Below, piece after piece: positions 1 to 11,944 of a stretch of 64,000 nucleotides of DNA (its first letter is position 1; the number at the start of each line of letters is the position of its first letter). The notes under the pieces are model-generated. The model saw nothing but the letters and a program-made list of their open reading frames with translations. It did not search any database and had not been told where the DNA came from. The position numbers and the translations under genes are program-made. This stretch comes from Mesaphorura yosii (lineage: Eukaryota; Arthropoda; Collembola; Poduromorpha; Tullbergiidae). The DNA lies in NCBI GenBank assembly GCA_009869945.1, contig WIXG01000010.1, positions 434,001 through 498,000 on the forward strand, read 5' to 3'.

Positions 1-540
1 CGGCCCGGCTCCTCGACATTCTGGAATTTACAGTTAGAATGCAAATTCGAATGGGTCGCTGCTCGTGTCTGTTGATGAACTGCAACTTGAATCAAGAAAC
101 ACGAGTTTAACTCGTTTAATTTCATGTGCATGCCTTTTTGATCAAATGCGCTTGTTATGTGAGATGAGGACAGTCAATCTTTGTCTTCTTCGACGTGAAC
201 CCAAGCATTCATGTAGCAGCATATTTATTATGGCGAATTCAGGCATATTTTGTGCATGCGAACTGGCGAATGCGATTGCGAAAGTGCGCACTGCAATCTC
301 AAGATTTTCTTAATAAGTTTTGAACCTAAGATCAAAGCCACTAATTCTCAGGAAATTCATCGTGTCCGTGATGAAAATAGAACCAAATAACATAAGACGT
401 CACCATTTCATTTAAGTCATGGCTTCAGCTAAAATTAAGCCCACGAAGTTGATGGAATTCGAAGATTGAATGCTTTGACTTGTGACATTTTGTTATGTGA
501 TATAGGTTTCCTAAAACACACCCTTCACGTAGATTTACAA

Positions 541-814
541 TTATGAAATTATTTTTATGGTGGCTTGTCCTTTCAAGCCGTGTCTTGGACATCGAAAGTA
601 CTCGAACTGCAGTATAATTTTCACTGTTACCTTCCGCTAATTGAAGATAATTGCCGAACGCTTTTGTCAAACCTTCACTTACCTTGCCTTGCGTGACAAG
701 AATTTTGTACACTGATTGACACTCACGAAACAACACGACATGACTCTTTTGTTTCAGGCACTGCATAATTGAATTTAATAGATTCCGTAAAATTGGAATT
801 TCATGCTTTTTCAA
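541..814 (-). CDS. Small unrecognised two-exon gene (tentative)
   Basis: On the minus strand an ATG at 814 opens a 44-codon exon (814-683) that ends at a strong donor, GTAAGT. An acceptor ending TGCAG lies at 609-607, and the next exon (606-541) continues in phase 0 for 21 codons to a stop. The predicted 65-residue protein starts MKKHEIPILRNLLNSIMQ; it has an amphipathic Leu-rich first half and a basic C-terminus. I do not recognise the family. Upstream of the ATG, minus-strand positions 862-819 look like a short 5'UTR intron (starting GTAAGC, ending CTCAG). If so, its first exon overlaps the start of the GMC gene on the other strand. The case rests only on splice signals and an open frame, so this may be chance. 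Confidence 0.3.
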
Positions 815-870
815 TCTGAGTTAATACTTTTGCATCTGCTGCGCCATTTCACGCTTACCATTTATCAAAA
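815..870. promoter_or_regulatory. Possible bidirectional promoter / 5' leader gap
   Basis: Only 56 bases separate the minus-strand ATG at 814 from the plus-strand ATG at 871. If both genes are real they are divergent and must share promoter DNA or have overlapping 5' leaders. I see no clear TATA box. This is inferred from gene layout only. Confidence 0.2.
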
Positions 871-3441
871 ATGGATCTCATCACGACGTTCGCTATGGGT
901 CTTTGCTTTTACTCATTAATCGCAGATATTCTTCCCTTTTACTATCGAGAAGGATCCGGTGAAAATCCTCTCCCAGGATTCTTGACCGCATTCGAGCATT
1001 ATGATATTGAGCAGAACTACGAGGAATTCGTGGAGGAGAAATCGGCCAGCCACATTTACGACTTCATCGTCGGTAATATTGTGACAATTTACTTGAAGCG
1101 TGAAGATTCTTCCTCTTTGAACTTCATTGTAACTCTGCATTTCTTTAAAGTCGGAGCTGGATCGGCTGGCGCCGTTGTCGCGAATCGTCTCTCGGAGAAC
1201 TTCCGTGTGCTGTTGATCGAAGCGGGCGGAGACCCAAACCCGCTTCAAGAAGTGCCGGGATTCGCATACGACATGGTTAGACGTCCTGAAACTGATTACA
1301 TGTATCGGACTGTTCCACAGGAGTCTTCCTGCTTTGCGCTAAATAATCAAGTACTGAAATTCCTCATGCAACTGTAAAAAGGTCAATTTTATTCAAAGGC
1401 AATTTATTCACCGTGACAGGAAAGTTACTGGGCACGTGGCAAAGGGTTAGGTGGCAGCAGCAACCTGAACATCATGATTTATTTGCGCGGACATCCGAAG
1501 GATTATGATAATTGGGCCCAAGTTATCGGTGATGACCGCTGGAGTTATCGGCAACTTATCCCGTATTTCAAAAAGTCGGAAGATTATTGCTTCCACTGCG
1601 AGACTGAGGACGATGTCCTCCAACGTAAGTTTTTGGGCGAGGTCTCGAATTGTAGTTTTCATTTCTTATCGGAGTCGGACTAACTGTTCCTATTCCTGTC
1701 ATGAAGCTGAGTTCCACACAAATGGTGGTTCATTGAGTGTAGGAAGACTATCGTACCGTCCTCTTGTCCAAGAGTTCTTGGAAGCCGCCGAATGGGATGG
1801 GATTCCTGCCGTTGATCTGAATGCTCCACACGGCGAAGGTGGAATCGCTATCGCTAATGGCTACTCATCAGTAAGAGAGTAGACAAAAATTTTACATTTT
1901 AACATGCTTTTAATTCTAGGAGCATCATCAGGCACAACCACACACAGGAAAGGCCATCGATGGAGCACGTTCAAAGCTTTTCTGGAGCCAATAAGAGAAT
2001 ACCGGGACAGCTTAACGATTCACAAGTTTTCGAAGGCTTATGAGGCCAGTCATTACACCACCATGCGCCAGCCTCGGTACATCAAAACCATGTTCAACAC
2101 TTTTATGTTTACAGGTATTATTTAGAGAAGATAACATTACAGCATATGGCGTGAAGTACGAACGCCATGGAGTTCCAACCTTTGCAATCGCCAATTACGA
2201 GGTTGTCCTCAGCACCGGAGCAATTGACAGTCCTAAATTGCTGCTGCTGTCCGGGATTGGGCCGAAGGAGCACTTGGAGGAGTTAGGCGTAAGTAAGCTG
2301 CTGCAACGTATGAATCCCAACTTTCGACATTGCAAATCGACTCAAACACGCGAAAGCTTCATCTTGATCTATTTTTGTCACTTTACTTGATGTAAAAAAC
2401 GAATCTTCAATGGTGTTAGCGAAACCTGCAATGTTGACAAGATCCATTTGGTCGTTTGCTCGCAGATTCCTGTGCGTGTCAATTCACCAGTTGGCAAAAA
2501 TCTTCATGATCATGTCATGACCATAGTCGGACCATTCACAATCAAATCACCATCCTCACTTCTCCTTGACCGCGACGTGACCCCGGCTGATGTCGAGAAC
2601 TATTTTGCTAACGGAACCGGAGCGTTTTCATCCACGGGATTCGTCGCAAACGCCGTGTTCACATCATCACTGGCTGAAGGAGCGGGAGAGAGGTTTTGGC
2701 CGGATCTGCAGTGGATGTTCCTTGGACTGGGCACGCATTCAACCTTTCCGGAGATATTGACGAAAGCTTTCAATGTAAAACCAGGAATTCTGGATGCCTA
2801 TTATGAACCTGTGATTCGCCAAGATGGGTTTCATCTCATGACTGTGCTGACAAGGCCCAAAGCGCGAGGAGAACTCAAACTACAATCTGCGAACCATCAT
2901 GACCCTCCGCTCTTGAATCCGAGATACTTTGAGGACAAAGATGGACATGATATCAAAGTTCTTGTGGACGGTAGGTTCAAGTTTATTTCAGACTAGTTAT
3001 GGCATGTCCTATGATTGTAAAGTTCTGCATTTTCTCAATTCTAAAGGAATCCGACGGACTGTCAACCTGGGCGAAAATGCTCCATCATTTCAACGGCTGG
3101 GGGCAAAACTGAACCCAACTCCATTTCCTACTTGCGCTAACGAAACATTTCGTTCGGACGAGTACTGGACTTGTCTTGCAAGGCACTGCACCCTGACCGT
3201 ATTCCATTTTGTTGGCACTGTGTCAATGGGAAGGCCGTACGCGCACAACGCTGTGGTGGATTCAGAGCTGCGAGTTATCGGAACCAACAGATTAAGAGTC
3301 ATTGACGCGAGCGTCATGCCGTACATTGTGAATGTGAACACAAATGCAGCGTCGATCATGATTGGGGAACGAGGTGCTGATTTTATTAAGGAAGAATGGC
3401 GGTGGAGGAAACTATTCAATCATAATCCTCTTCATCCATAA
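871..3441 (+). CDS. GMC-family FAD oxidoreductase (glucose dehydrogenase-like), 8 exons
   Basis: This is a secreted-type glucose-methanol-choline oxidoreductase that uses FAD to oxidise an alcohol or sugar; the substrate cannot be told. Exons are 871-1072, 1151-1350, 1420-1624, 1707-1870, about 1920-2048, 2115-2288, 2466-2970 and 3047-3441. The N-terminus is hydrophobic, like a signal peptide. Spliced exons 1 and 2 give the FAD dinucleotide motif YDFIVVGAGSAG, followed by the family signatures GKGLGGSSNLN and STGAIDSPKLLLLSGIGP. The C-terminal domain has the catalytic-type HFVGTVSMG and LRVIDASVMP, then NTNAASIMIGE. All junctions keep phase except around exon 5. Its 129 nt fit a 0-0 phase, yet the homologous frame there (RWSTFKAFLEPIR) is shifted by one base, and the in-phase frame hits a stop. 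Either there are two small indels or assembly errors, or the gene is broken. The family call is firm; its integrity is uncertain. A candidate AATAAA lies at 3933. Confidence 0.88.
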
Positions 3442-5312
3442 GCAGTAAACTAATAATTCATTCATCTAATCAGCGTTCAGCGAATTTGGTAATCAGGGCG
3501 AAGAAGGGAAAAGATTAAAGAACATCCTCAGGAAGAAGGATTATCAGTAGATAATCTTCAGCACCAGCACAACATTTTGTCTGTGTTACGTAACTTTATT
3601 CAAATCCACATTAAATAAGCTCACACGTGCTCCGCACTTGGTAACAGTTATCATTATTTGAGTAATATACGTCTGTAAACAAAGAAATACGCCTAATTTC
3701 TCCGGGAAGAACGTGACTCATTTGGAAAAGAGCAATCAGAAATGGATATTAGTAATGGTCTTCTGGCAGTACACAGATTTAGGTCATTAGTAATTTTTTC
3801 TACAATACAAAAGGAATTCTTATCACTTGCCAAATGCCAGTTTCTCTTGTTCGCGCGACACGACACAATACGACGACGAAAATGAAGTTAGAAATTGGCA
3901 GGCATGTTCATAAATAATACCCACAAAAAATCAATAAACTAGAAACTACCAGCAATGTTAGAATTATTACAATCTTTTTAATTTGTTTCCTTTTATTACA
4001 CACATTCTGATTATTTACGTACACTCGAAACAGCTCGAGTCGACGCTACAAAGACAACAAAAGATTACTGCATCACATCTCATTTACGATTACGATTATG
4101 TAAAAAGTAAAACATAAAAAGTGAACAAAAATGCATAAATTTAGCATGCACTTGCGTATTGTTAAGAAAACGACATTAAAATGTCAATACGTCAACAATA
4201 CGAGGTAAGGGCCTGTGAGTCTGAGCATAAAAAGTCTGATAAGGCAGCGCACACGCAAAAAAGCACGCTTCAGCTTCAGCGTCATACTTTTTGCAGTTTA
4301 CAAATGCGAATACGAATTTTAGTACGTAACAATTAGCACCTTTGGAAAGAAAATGAAATTATGCAACGCAGTGCGAACGCAACGGGTAGAACAATATTTG
4401 CCTTATGAGTCGCCGTCTTGGGTCGTTATCCTGCTGACACTGTGTTTGCTCACAGAATTTCAATTTCAGTTTTACGAGCCGCAATTCTGCAATTCTCCTG
4501 CAACGAAAGTGAGTCTGCGACAAACTCCGTGCCCACGAGTAATAAAAATACACACACAAAGATTCATAGTCTACTCGCAACATTTCAATTTCAGCTTTCA
4601 GGGGAATTTCTCACTAGAGTCGTAAAATGTTAAGAAACTTACACAAAGTGGATAGACAGAAGCAATGACTATGAATGACAGAAATAAGACGCAGAACAGT
4701 ATAAAGTAAATCGCGTTGTTGAATTTGGATTTGGATTCAACCAATTTAATTTAATAACATAAAAAATGCAGTATTCAAAGGACATAAGATTGACAATATG
4801 ACACACATGTAACCAGTAACCAGTCACCAGCCAGTCAGGCACTCGCAGGCATTAAATATAGACATGTAATGACTAATACTATAATAATATTAATAATTTT
4901 TTAAAATTATTGCAAAGAATGCGTGACCAATGACACAAAGCACGGCAGAGGCAACGAATTACTGAAATTGTCCTCTTCATGTTCTCTTCTGCTTGAGTCA
5001 CCCGAAGCTCGCTTTGTCAACTACATTCCTACTTCACATGAATAGCTGAAGGTTAACTAATTCCTTTAATTATTATCTCTGAGAATTCTTTTCTGCTACC
5101 GCACAACAATGAATTTATGCACACATGAACGGGAAGCATCACTACATTCAATTTGTAACGAGCAAACTGCAAGGGCTAAACTAAGAAAACAAGCACATCA
5201 CATTGAAAGGTACAAAAAATGGTCTCAATTTCAAACTATTGACAAGCTTACGTAATGCGTATACCCTTAATATTAGCACTTATCTAAACTGGAAATGAGT
5301 GAAGTCTGGAAC
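3442..5312. other. Intergenic stretch, no gene seen
   Basis: This AT-rich stretch lies between two genes that point at each other: the GMC gene (plus) and the tetraspan gene (minus). It holds the 3' ends of both. The open frames near 4.35-4.63 kb overlap each other on opposite strands, lack splice context and resemble nothing I know. I see no repeat structure. Confidence 0.5.
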
Positions 5313-7008
5313 TTAGGCCACATGTTTTATGTTGTCGTTGTATCGTTTATGAATTGCAGCATCTGAATATTCGTCGTGACCGTTCCTTGCTGTGCATCCG
5401 ACGACGAAGATGGCGACAAGCAGAAATATCATGTCAATTCCCAACAGTGCACAGTACGCCTGTCCACTGGGATTGCAGTAATAGTCAAGGCCATAACCAT
5501 CGTACGCTCCACGGTAGCCCAGCCCAGCTCCGCCGTAGCCCAGCCCTCCTCCCGGGTAAACACCACCGGCATATCCAACCCCACCCAAGCCGCCACCGTA
5601 ACCGCCGCCTAGAATTCCGTATCCGGGAATGAACTTGTACGAGTACGCTTGAAAGTAGATCGCCAGGGCGAAGCAGACCACGGCGGCAATGAAGAGCAGA
5701 AATTGTCCAACGGCCCATCCAATTGATAGTGACTGAAAATAGTGAATTACGATTGAATTTTGCATAAAGTTCGAGGACGAGCGTAATAAATGTATACGAA
5801 GATAGAGAGAGCGCATCGATTGACATGCATTTCAAGATTCAGATTTTTAAAGATTTTGGACACTTCTAAACGAACACAGTTTACCAATTTGTCAAGACCA
5901 ATCTTGTCGTCAATACGAGAAATTATGGTAATCTTTATATAATTTTAGAATCAAGTTCACATTCACATGCTTCTTCAGCACTTCCTGATTTGCGGCAAAG
6001 ATTCTCAGAAGATTTACATAAAAAGAAGCACACGTACACACACAGGTGCACCGTTTATGGAATCGAAAGAAATGCGAGTGATACAGATGTGAAAGACAGA
6101 AATTCGCAATTAATTCACATCCCATTCCATACCAAGTCCTGCGAAAAACATGGAGCTATGACATGACCACGACCTGAACTTATACGTATTGAGCTGTGTG
6201 GTCCGTGAGAAAAAGCAATAGTCCAGATTCAAATGAGGAAAATGCACATGTTACGCTGCCATCTTACAAGTTTATGCACATGACTACGACCTTCAAGCTC
6301 ATGTTCATCTTAGCTCTCTGCACTCTCGAGGTGTCAACAGGCTCCGTTTAATTAACAGAACCAAATGGTTCACATGTGTTCTTTCCAATTAAGCTTCACA
6401 AATCTCTATGAATTGTATCGTTAACTTAATTTTGACGTAAGGAATAGATTGATTTAAGTACCATGCCGGTGTAAATTCTCTAAATAAATGAAATGCTTTC
6501 GGCGTCGGCGCTAATGGCTTGATTGCTAATTCCGCATTAAGAGGCAATACAAAGCAATAAGTCGCTGGCTTTCATACGAAATGTTGTTCGAAGATGGAAA
6601 TGTAACGCAAGGTTCGAGGACTCACTCTTTTGCCACAACAGAGCATGAAGCTTGAAATGAGTTGTATAAGCCCCACAACAATACCACCAGCAGAAATTCC
6701 TATTAACGGATCAAGTTCGTATCCCAGAATGTTGTAGGTGTAACGATTATAATTATTGTAGGCTCCAGCCCCTATGTTCGGATACTGGTAACCAAATATG
6801 TATCCCAATTCGTTTCGGTACTGCAAAGACTGCACGAGGAGAATGCCCGACACGATAATCACAGCCAGCCCCAGGATCTGAAAGTGAAAATGATACGGAG
6901 GCATAATGCATTGGATTAAAATGTCCACTTGTTAAGCATTGGCGACATGCCGCATGACGCTCTTACCGCTGACATGGCGCTGACTCCGCGATATGCAGCG
7001 TTTCCCAT
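5313..7008 (-). CDS. Four-pass membrane protein with Gly/Tyr-rich loop, 3 exons
   Basis: The coding exons, 7008-6967, 6877-6626 and 5732-5313, are all phase 0 and give 237 residues. The start (MGNAAYRGVSAMSA) was chosen because it directly precedes a perfect donor and joins in frame to the first membrane segment. Hydrophobic helices lie near residues 15-32 (ILGLAVIIVSGILLV), 70-93, 100-123 (VGQFLLFIAAVVCFALAIYF) and 190-215. The loop between helices 1 and 2 is Tyr/Asn-rich. The large loop between helices 3 and 4 (about residues 128-185) is strongly Gly/Tyr-rich with repeated GYGG-like units and ends in a Cys pair. The C-terminus is hydrophilic. The topology resembles MARVEL/tetraspan-like arthropod membrane proteins, but I cannot assign a family. 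The Gly-rich loop could pack against cuticle or matrix; that is inference. Confidence 0.8.
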
Positions 7009-8106
7009 TTTGGACCGGTTTCAAAGATTCAAAGCCTTATCCACTGGCTCGTGTAAAATTGGACGGATCAATTTGCCCGTCGGAGACAAAACTTCACTTG
7101 GACGAAATGTTCACGAATTGTTTGCACTGCAATCCACAATATTGAGCGAATTCCTGATTCCCGACTCCAAGCGGGACTAGCAAATCGCTCCCACTCACAA
7201 ATTGCAAGTCAGCAAGCAGATTTGTAGTCACTTTCACCTAACGCTGAATGTAAAGTTTAACTGATGACAGACGGTGAGTCAAACATCACAACTCGGCGGA
7301 GTACGGAACAAAACAGACTGGAAATCGAAGCCTAATTACGAAGTACTAATTATAATGTTGTGAAGAGGTACACGAACATAGCAGCATCAGCCACCAGCAC
7401 AAAAGGAAGACGAGGCGTGAGGGAAGTAAATGTGAAACGAAATGAATGAAGTACGGCACAGCACAAGAGTGTTAAGTGTTAATTTCGGGATCCACAAAAT
7501 ACAAACACGCACGTAATGCGTATAGAAAGTTTACAAACTTGGAATGGAATCGACATCAACGTTAAGTGGAAGTCTCGCAGTTAAACAACGCAACGAAAAC
7601 GCAAACGCACGTTTCGAAGTGAGTGAGCACAATGGAGGAAATTGAGAGACGCGTGGATCACAGTGGAGGATGTTTTGTGAATGATGATGAATACAAGATT
7701 TCAGCCGTCTAATAGTAATGAGGATAAGAAATGTAAATTACACCTCACCTTCGCCTTACCTGCCTGCTTTACTCTGCTTGTCGGGTTTGCGTGCTTCTCA
7801 ACATGCACAATGTGAATACGAATACGGCTCCATTACAATTATGAGAATATTTAAGTTTAAGTTTAGCGTTAGCGTGGTTGCTGGCCTGGGAAATATGGCG
7901 GCGTGTACTTCATACTTCATGCAGGCCGTCCGTCCGTCAGTTTCTTCCAACAACGCGACGCAAGCAATGCTACATTTCAACAATGCCATGCCAAGCGATT
8001 CCATAAACACGTCATATCAAGTTAAGTTAAGTTAAAGGTCCTTCTCAGCCAAGCCAGCCAGTTTCAAGTTTCAAGTGCGTAAGTAAATCGTGTTGAAAAT
8101 AAGAAG

Positions 8107-8187
8107 ATGGATGTCGAAACCTCTTTACATTCATATGCTGTAGGCATCATGCTAACTATTCTTGGGCTCGGACTTGCATTTGTTTAA
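8107..8187 (+). CDS. Possible 26-residue membrane micropeptide ORF
   Basis: An ATG preceded by AAGAAG opens 26 codons ending in TAA. The peptide has a short polar N-terminus (MDVETSLHSYAVG) and a single hydrophobic helix (IMLTILGLGLAFV). Its layout is like known single-pass micropeptides such as sarcolamban or Ost4, but the sequence matches none I can recall. An ORF of this size is expected by chance in 64 kb, so this is only a candidate. Confidence 0.12.
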   Translation: MDVETSLHSYAVGIMLTILGLGLAFV

Positions 8188-11100
8188 CGTGCACAGCGCT
8201 GTTTGAACTGCGTCATTTTGTGCGTTCGCAAACTCAGCGATTTTAATGCTAATTTAACCCAGACTCTACACCTGGCGCTACTACCATGAATAACTTTAAA
8301 ATCTCAAGGTACTTGTCACACACTCCATGAAATGAACTACGGAGCTTGTAAATTGCAAAGCCTACAGCTCCCAAACTGTCCTATCTTTCGATCAGAATTG
8401 TGTTTCGAGTTTCCTTTCCCATATTTGTTACGGCGCCTGATTGAATTGCATTTGAGCGGTTTCCCTGTCCGTGCACCACCGTGCAATCCAAACAAAATTC
8501 CCGAAGCCGAAAGTCAGGAAAATCAGGATCCACTTCAAGACCCCCAATTCTCTCTGGGCCGATGCGACGGAGTATGGAATAGAATTATAGAATTCTGACC
8601 GAGCACCATGCTTATGGCTCATAGCATCAGCTTCCATGATGCTGATGACGAATGTGAATGCGTGAGTAAACGAGTATGGGGTTAAGTTCCATTTAGGAAA
8701 TTACCATCATTGCCATAATTAGTTTAGTAATAGCACCAGCAAGCAATAGCAATTCCTGTATGCACAACGAGTCAACGTTTGCATTAAGAATTAGCATTTA
8801 GCATAATAGCAATAGCTATTCCATGCCCTGGCCTAGCTTAGCTTAGCCTCAGCCACCTTAATTCTTAAGTGCTGTACGCCTGGCCAAAGCGAAACGTTTC
8901 GGTAATTACGGTATTAAGGCGGTGGTACAACCGTACAGCACGCAGCAATTATTATTCAGCTCCACACTCTTCGTCGGTATTACACAACATTGACAAAACA
9001 CAGGAAGTTGGGATAATACGACAATATTTAAAAATGTCACACTTTACCTGGCTGATGGTTGTCATTTACCATTCACGACTCACTACTCACCTGCATTCTG
9101 ATAATTACTCGACGGTTATGAGCAAGAAGGTTGAGAGTCATCAGTACTCATTCATTCTTCAAGTCATCTTTTCTTCCGAATCGTGAATCCTCGCCTCGTC
9201 AATTGCGTACTCGTACTTGGTCGTAATTCTTATTTTATGAATTGAGCTCATTGCTAAGCACCAGCACAAGCAAGTACAAAATCATTTTATTTTGGCAGGT
9301 AGTTGACGAGTCGTTCATTGTTGCGCGAGCCGTGCATGCATTTTGCGTTTGATGATTCTCAGGAACTCATAACAAATAATTTCCAGCCTTGCCTTGTCTC
9401 AAAGCACTGGCAATCGAGGCAAGAGTCAAGAAAGAGGTAACAAGAGTCAGCCGCATCGTGGTCGTGTCGTCGTATAATATTGTAATTGCCACTGTTTATG
9501 TTTTTGCGGATGACAACGCAAAGCAAATGGATTGTTGGTTGTTGCGTGCAAAATTCTGAAAGCGAAACAGAAACATGCACAAGGCACAGGCACAAGGTGA
9601 GGATTAGCAAATTCATAATTGGCAGATAATAAAATCCGGGAGAAAAACTACGCAAAGGTGAGGAAGGGCAAGGCCAAGTGCGACGGTGACGGGTGGCTCG
9701 GTCGCATGCAAACGCAATTCTGTGATTCATGAAATTCTGCAGAATGAATTCAAGGTCGCTTAGATGAACCAGAATGGTTCAGTTTGCTCTTGCTTTTGCT
9801 CGGGTCTCGCGTGATCTGCAATTGTGAATTATGAATTTAGCGAGCACGAGCCAGCATTGTGTGGGAACCCTTTCGCGGCTGTTTCCGGTCCTGCAGCCTC
9901 ATCACTCACTCATCACGGAACGATGTCTCTCTAGCCTGGACTCCTGATTAGAATTTAATTGGGGCGATTTGTGGTCTTTAAGGATCGTGGTCCAATGGAG
10001 AATTGCGCGCCCTCAGAACGTCGTTTGCTGCACCCAAAAACCTGCAATGCCTTTTTTATGAGGAATTTATGCAGTTGTTTAATTGCCATTTTATTTGAGT
10101 CACTGTTGCATGCATTGTATTGTGGGAAATTTCAGCAAGTTTCGCTAATAAATTATATTATCGTAATAATTAAACCAGCAACGTTCAAAAATAATGTGTA
10201 TTGCTGCGTGCTATCTTGACATTGTGCTTGTGTGGTAGGTAGAATGTTGCATGCATGTTGTAAGAATCATTCTCTAAACACACGAATGGTATGTGGAGAT
10301 GGCGAAAAGCCGTCACAAGAGGAATTAATGGACAGTACCAGTATTAAAACCTGGCCGCACTGAACCAATTTATTGCTTCGTAATTTCCTGCTCACCTTAA
10401 ACTAGAACTAACCTTGAACGGTTCGCGAAAACGAAAAGAAGGACAATCGTAGCGTATACGACTGCAAGCAGACAACAGAATATTTGCAGTATTCGTGCTT
10501 CGTCCGCTTTGCTGATTACAAGTCTTAACTAAGCCAATTCAACAATTCAAGACAAGTTCAAAGGCAATTCAGTAGGCCTGAGTTGAGGTCAATTCGTAAT
10601 TCTGGTGTCCCGATTGCAACTCTGAGATGTTGACGACACAAATTGCGTAACTCGACCCTGCGACATTTTTGTGAGAATCGCCATGAATTACCGAACGCAT
10701 GATTCATGTTCGACCTTTGTCCTGAAAAAATATGCATTTGACACGAAACATTTGATTGTCACATCCTCTTTGCGAATGTGCAGAATCGTCTCATTCGTGA
10801 ATGCGCAGGCAGCGTGTACGGAAGTGAAACGGAATTATAACACAATGGTCCGACGAGTGAAATTGATAATAGCGCTACAGTCATAACTAATTTCTTTATG
10901 ATACTGGCGCACCTCAGAAGCTCAGCCAAGGTCAAAGCCGGATTTTACGACTGGGGATAAATGCATGAAATTTAATTGTCCTTTCTTCAGTGTCATACTA
11001 TAAAAATCTTGAAAGTCACCATTCCTTTATTCCGTTTTTCACAAGTATGGGCATCCAATTCGTGAGTTTTGCCTGTTTGGCACTTAACACCAATTTCTGG

Positions 11101-11239
11101 AGTTACGATTACGTGTTTACTGCGCATTATCAGCTGGCCCGGTGGAGTAAAGTTGTTCTGTCCGCCACTCCATCAGAGTGATCATGGTTAGACCATAAAT
11201 ACACCGTGTTAATCTCATCAAAGGCCATAAAAGGTTGGT

Positions 11240-11335
11240 ACTTGTGCGAGCGAAGCGAGCAACGCGATGTGTTTCGGTGAGCCAGGCCGGCGTAGCCGGA
11301 GCATAGCGTCCAGCGGAGCTTTAGCTGGCACTCCA
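11240..11335. repeat. GC-rich island with repeated words separated by short spacers
   Basis: Within about 95 bases there are direct pairs GCGAG-cgaa-GCGAG (11246-11259) and GCCGG-cgta-GCCGG (11286-11299), then an inverted pair CCAGC/GCTGG (11310-11314 and 11324-11328). Composition is clearly more GC-rich than the flanks. Such paired-word patterns look unlike the rest of this genome and may come from a mobile or foreign element, but I cannot name one. The minus strand is open across it (11336-11130) without a recognisable product. Confidence 0.4.
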
Positions 11336-11606
11336 TAACAACGATCCTGACCCCACGGCCCTCACTTGCAATACGCTCTCATTGACTTTACAAGGTAAAA
11401 CGTGCAACTTGTAATGGCTGTAACTTTTGCTAGAAGTGTTTCCTCCGTATGAAACATATTGTCGGAATCTACTCGACGAGATCTTTCGATTGACGCCCTG
11501 ATCGCATGAACCCAACGACGGGCCATCTGTTAAGAATGTTCAAGATATTTTAATTCCATATCCAGAGTACAAACTGCTGAAATGGTAAAGGACGATCCTT
11601 CGAGAC

Positions 11607-11944
11607 ATGATGAAGTTAAGCACGAAATTACCGACGTTTTATCGTATTCTCCAGAAGGAACCGCTAACCCAATCAGCACGACAGCGCAAAGTTATTTGTC
11701 GAAATATTAAAAGGCTGTACATGCAACTCAAGGTGTGTGTTTCTATCATGGTTTGCATTGATATCGGTGAAGCAAACAATCATTAGGTTGCCAGCAGATT
11801 TTCAAAGAACACACCAAACATGATTTTGTGCCTTCTAACCGATTGACTTTGAAGGAATTTGATTATGCATTGATTGACGTTGACTCTGTTTCTGAGCGAT
11901 ATGCGCTGTTGTCATACAACCATTCACGTCAACGATGTGCATGA
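11607..11944 (+). CDS. Unrecognised small two-exon gene upstream of cyclin (tentative)
   Basis: Exon 1 (11607-11732) encodes 42 residues starting MMKLSTKLPTFYRILQKEP and ends at a GTGTGT donor. Exon 2 (11798-11944) follows a CAG acceptor in phase 0 and adds IFKEHTKHDFVPSNRLTLKE and about 28 more residues before the stop. The roughly 90-residue product is basic, rich in Arg/Lys/Leu in the first half, and reads like a real helical protein. No signal peptide or membrane segment is visible. An in-frame stop lies just before the first ATG pair. I do not recognise the family. It ends about 350 bases before the cyclin start on the same strand. Confidence 0.4.

Larger units (their letters stand above)
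7009..11606. other. Long stretch without a convincing gene
   Basis: This is low-complexity, AT-rich DNA with many recurring short words (gcaatt, gaattc and similar). Open frames here are short, mostly overlap on both strands and lack splice context. Two points are listed separately: a 26-codon membrane-helix ORF at 8107 and a GC-rich word-repeat island near 11.25 kb. The upstream regulatory DNA of the tetraspan gene must lie at the left end. Confidence 0.5.

Noticed and set aside
916-1248. 110-codon minus-strand open frame opposite GMC exons 1-2
   Set aside because: Antisense to a clear FAD-binding coding region with no splice context.
4353-4625. 90-codon frame between the GMC and tetraspan genes
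   Set aside because: An equally long frame lies on the opposite strand; no homology and no splice signals.
11130-11336. 68-codon minus-strand open frame across the GC-rich island
   Set aside because: Open mainly because of the repeated words; no recognisable product, so listed only as a repeat island.
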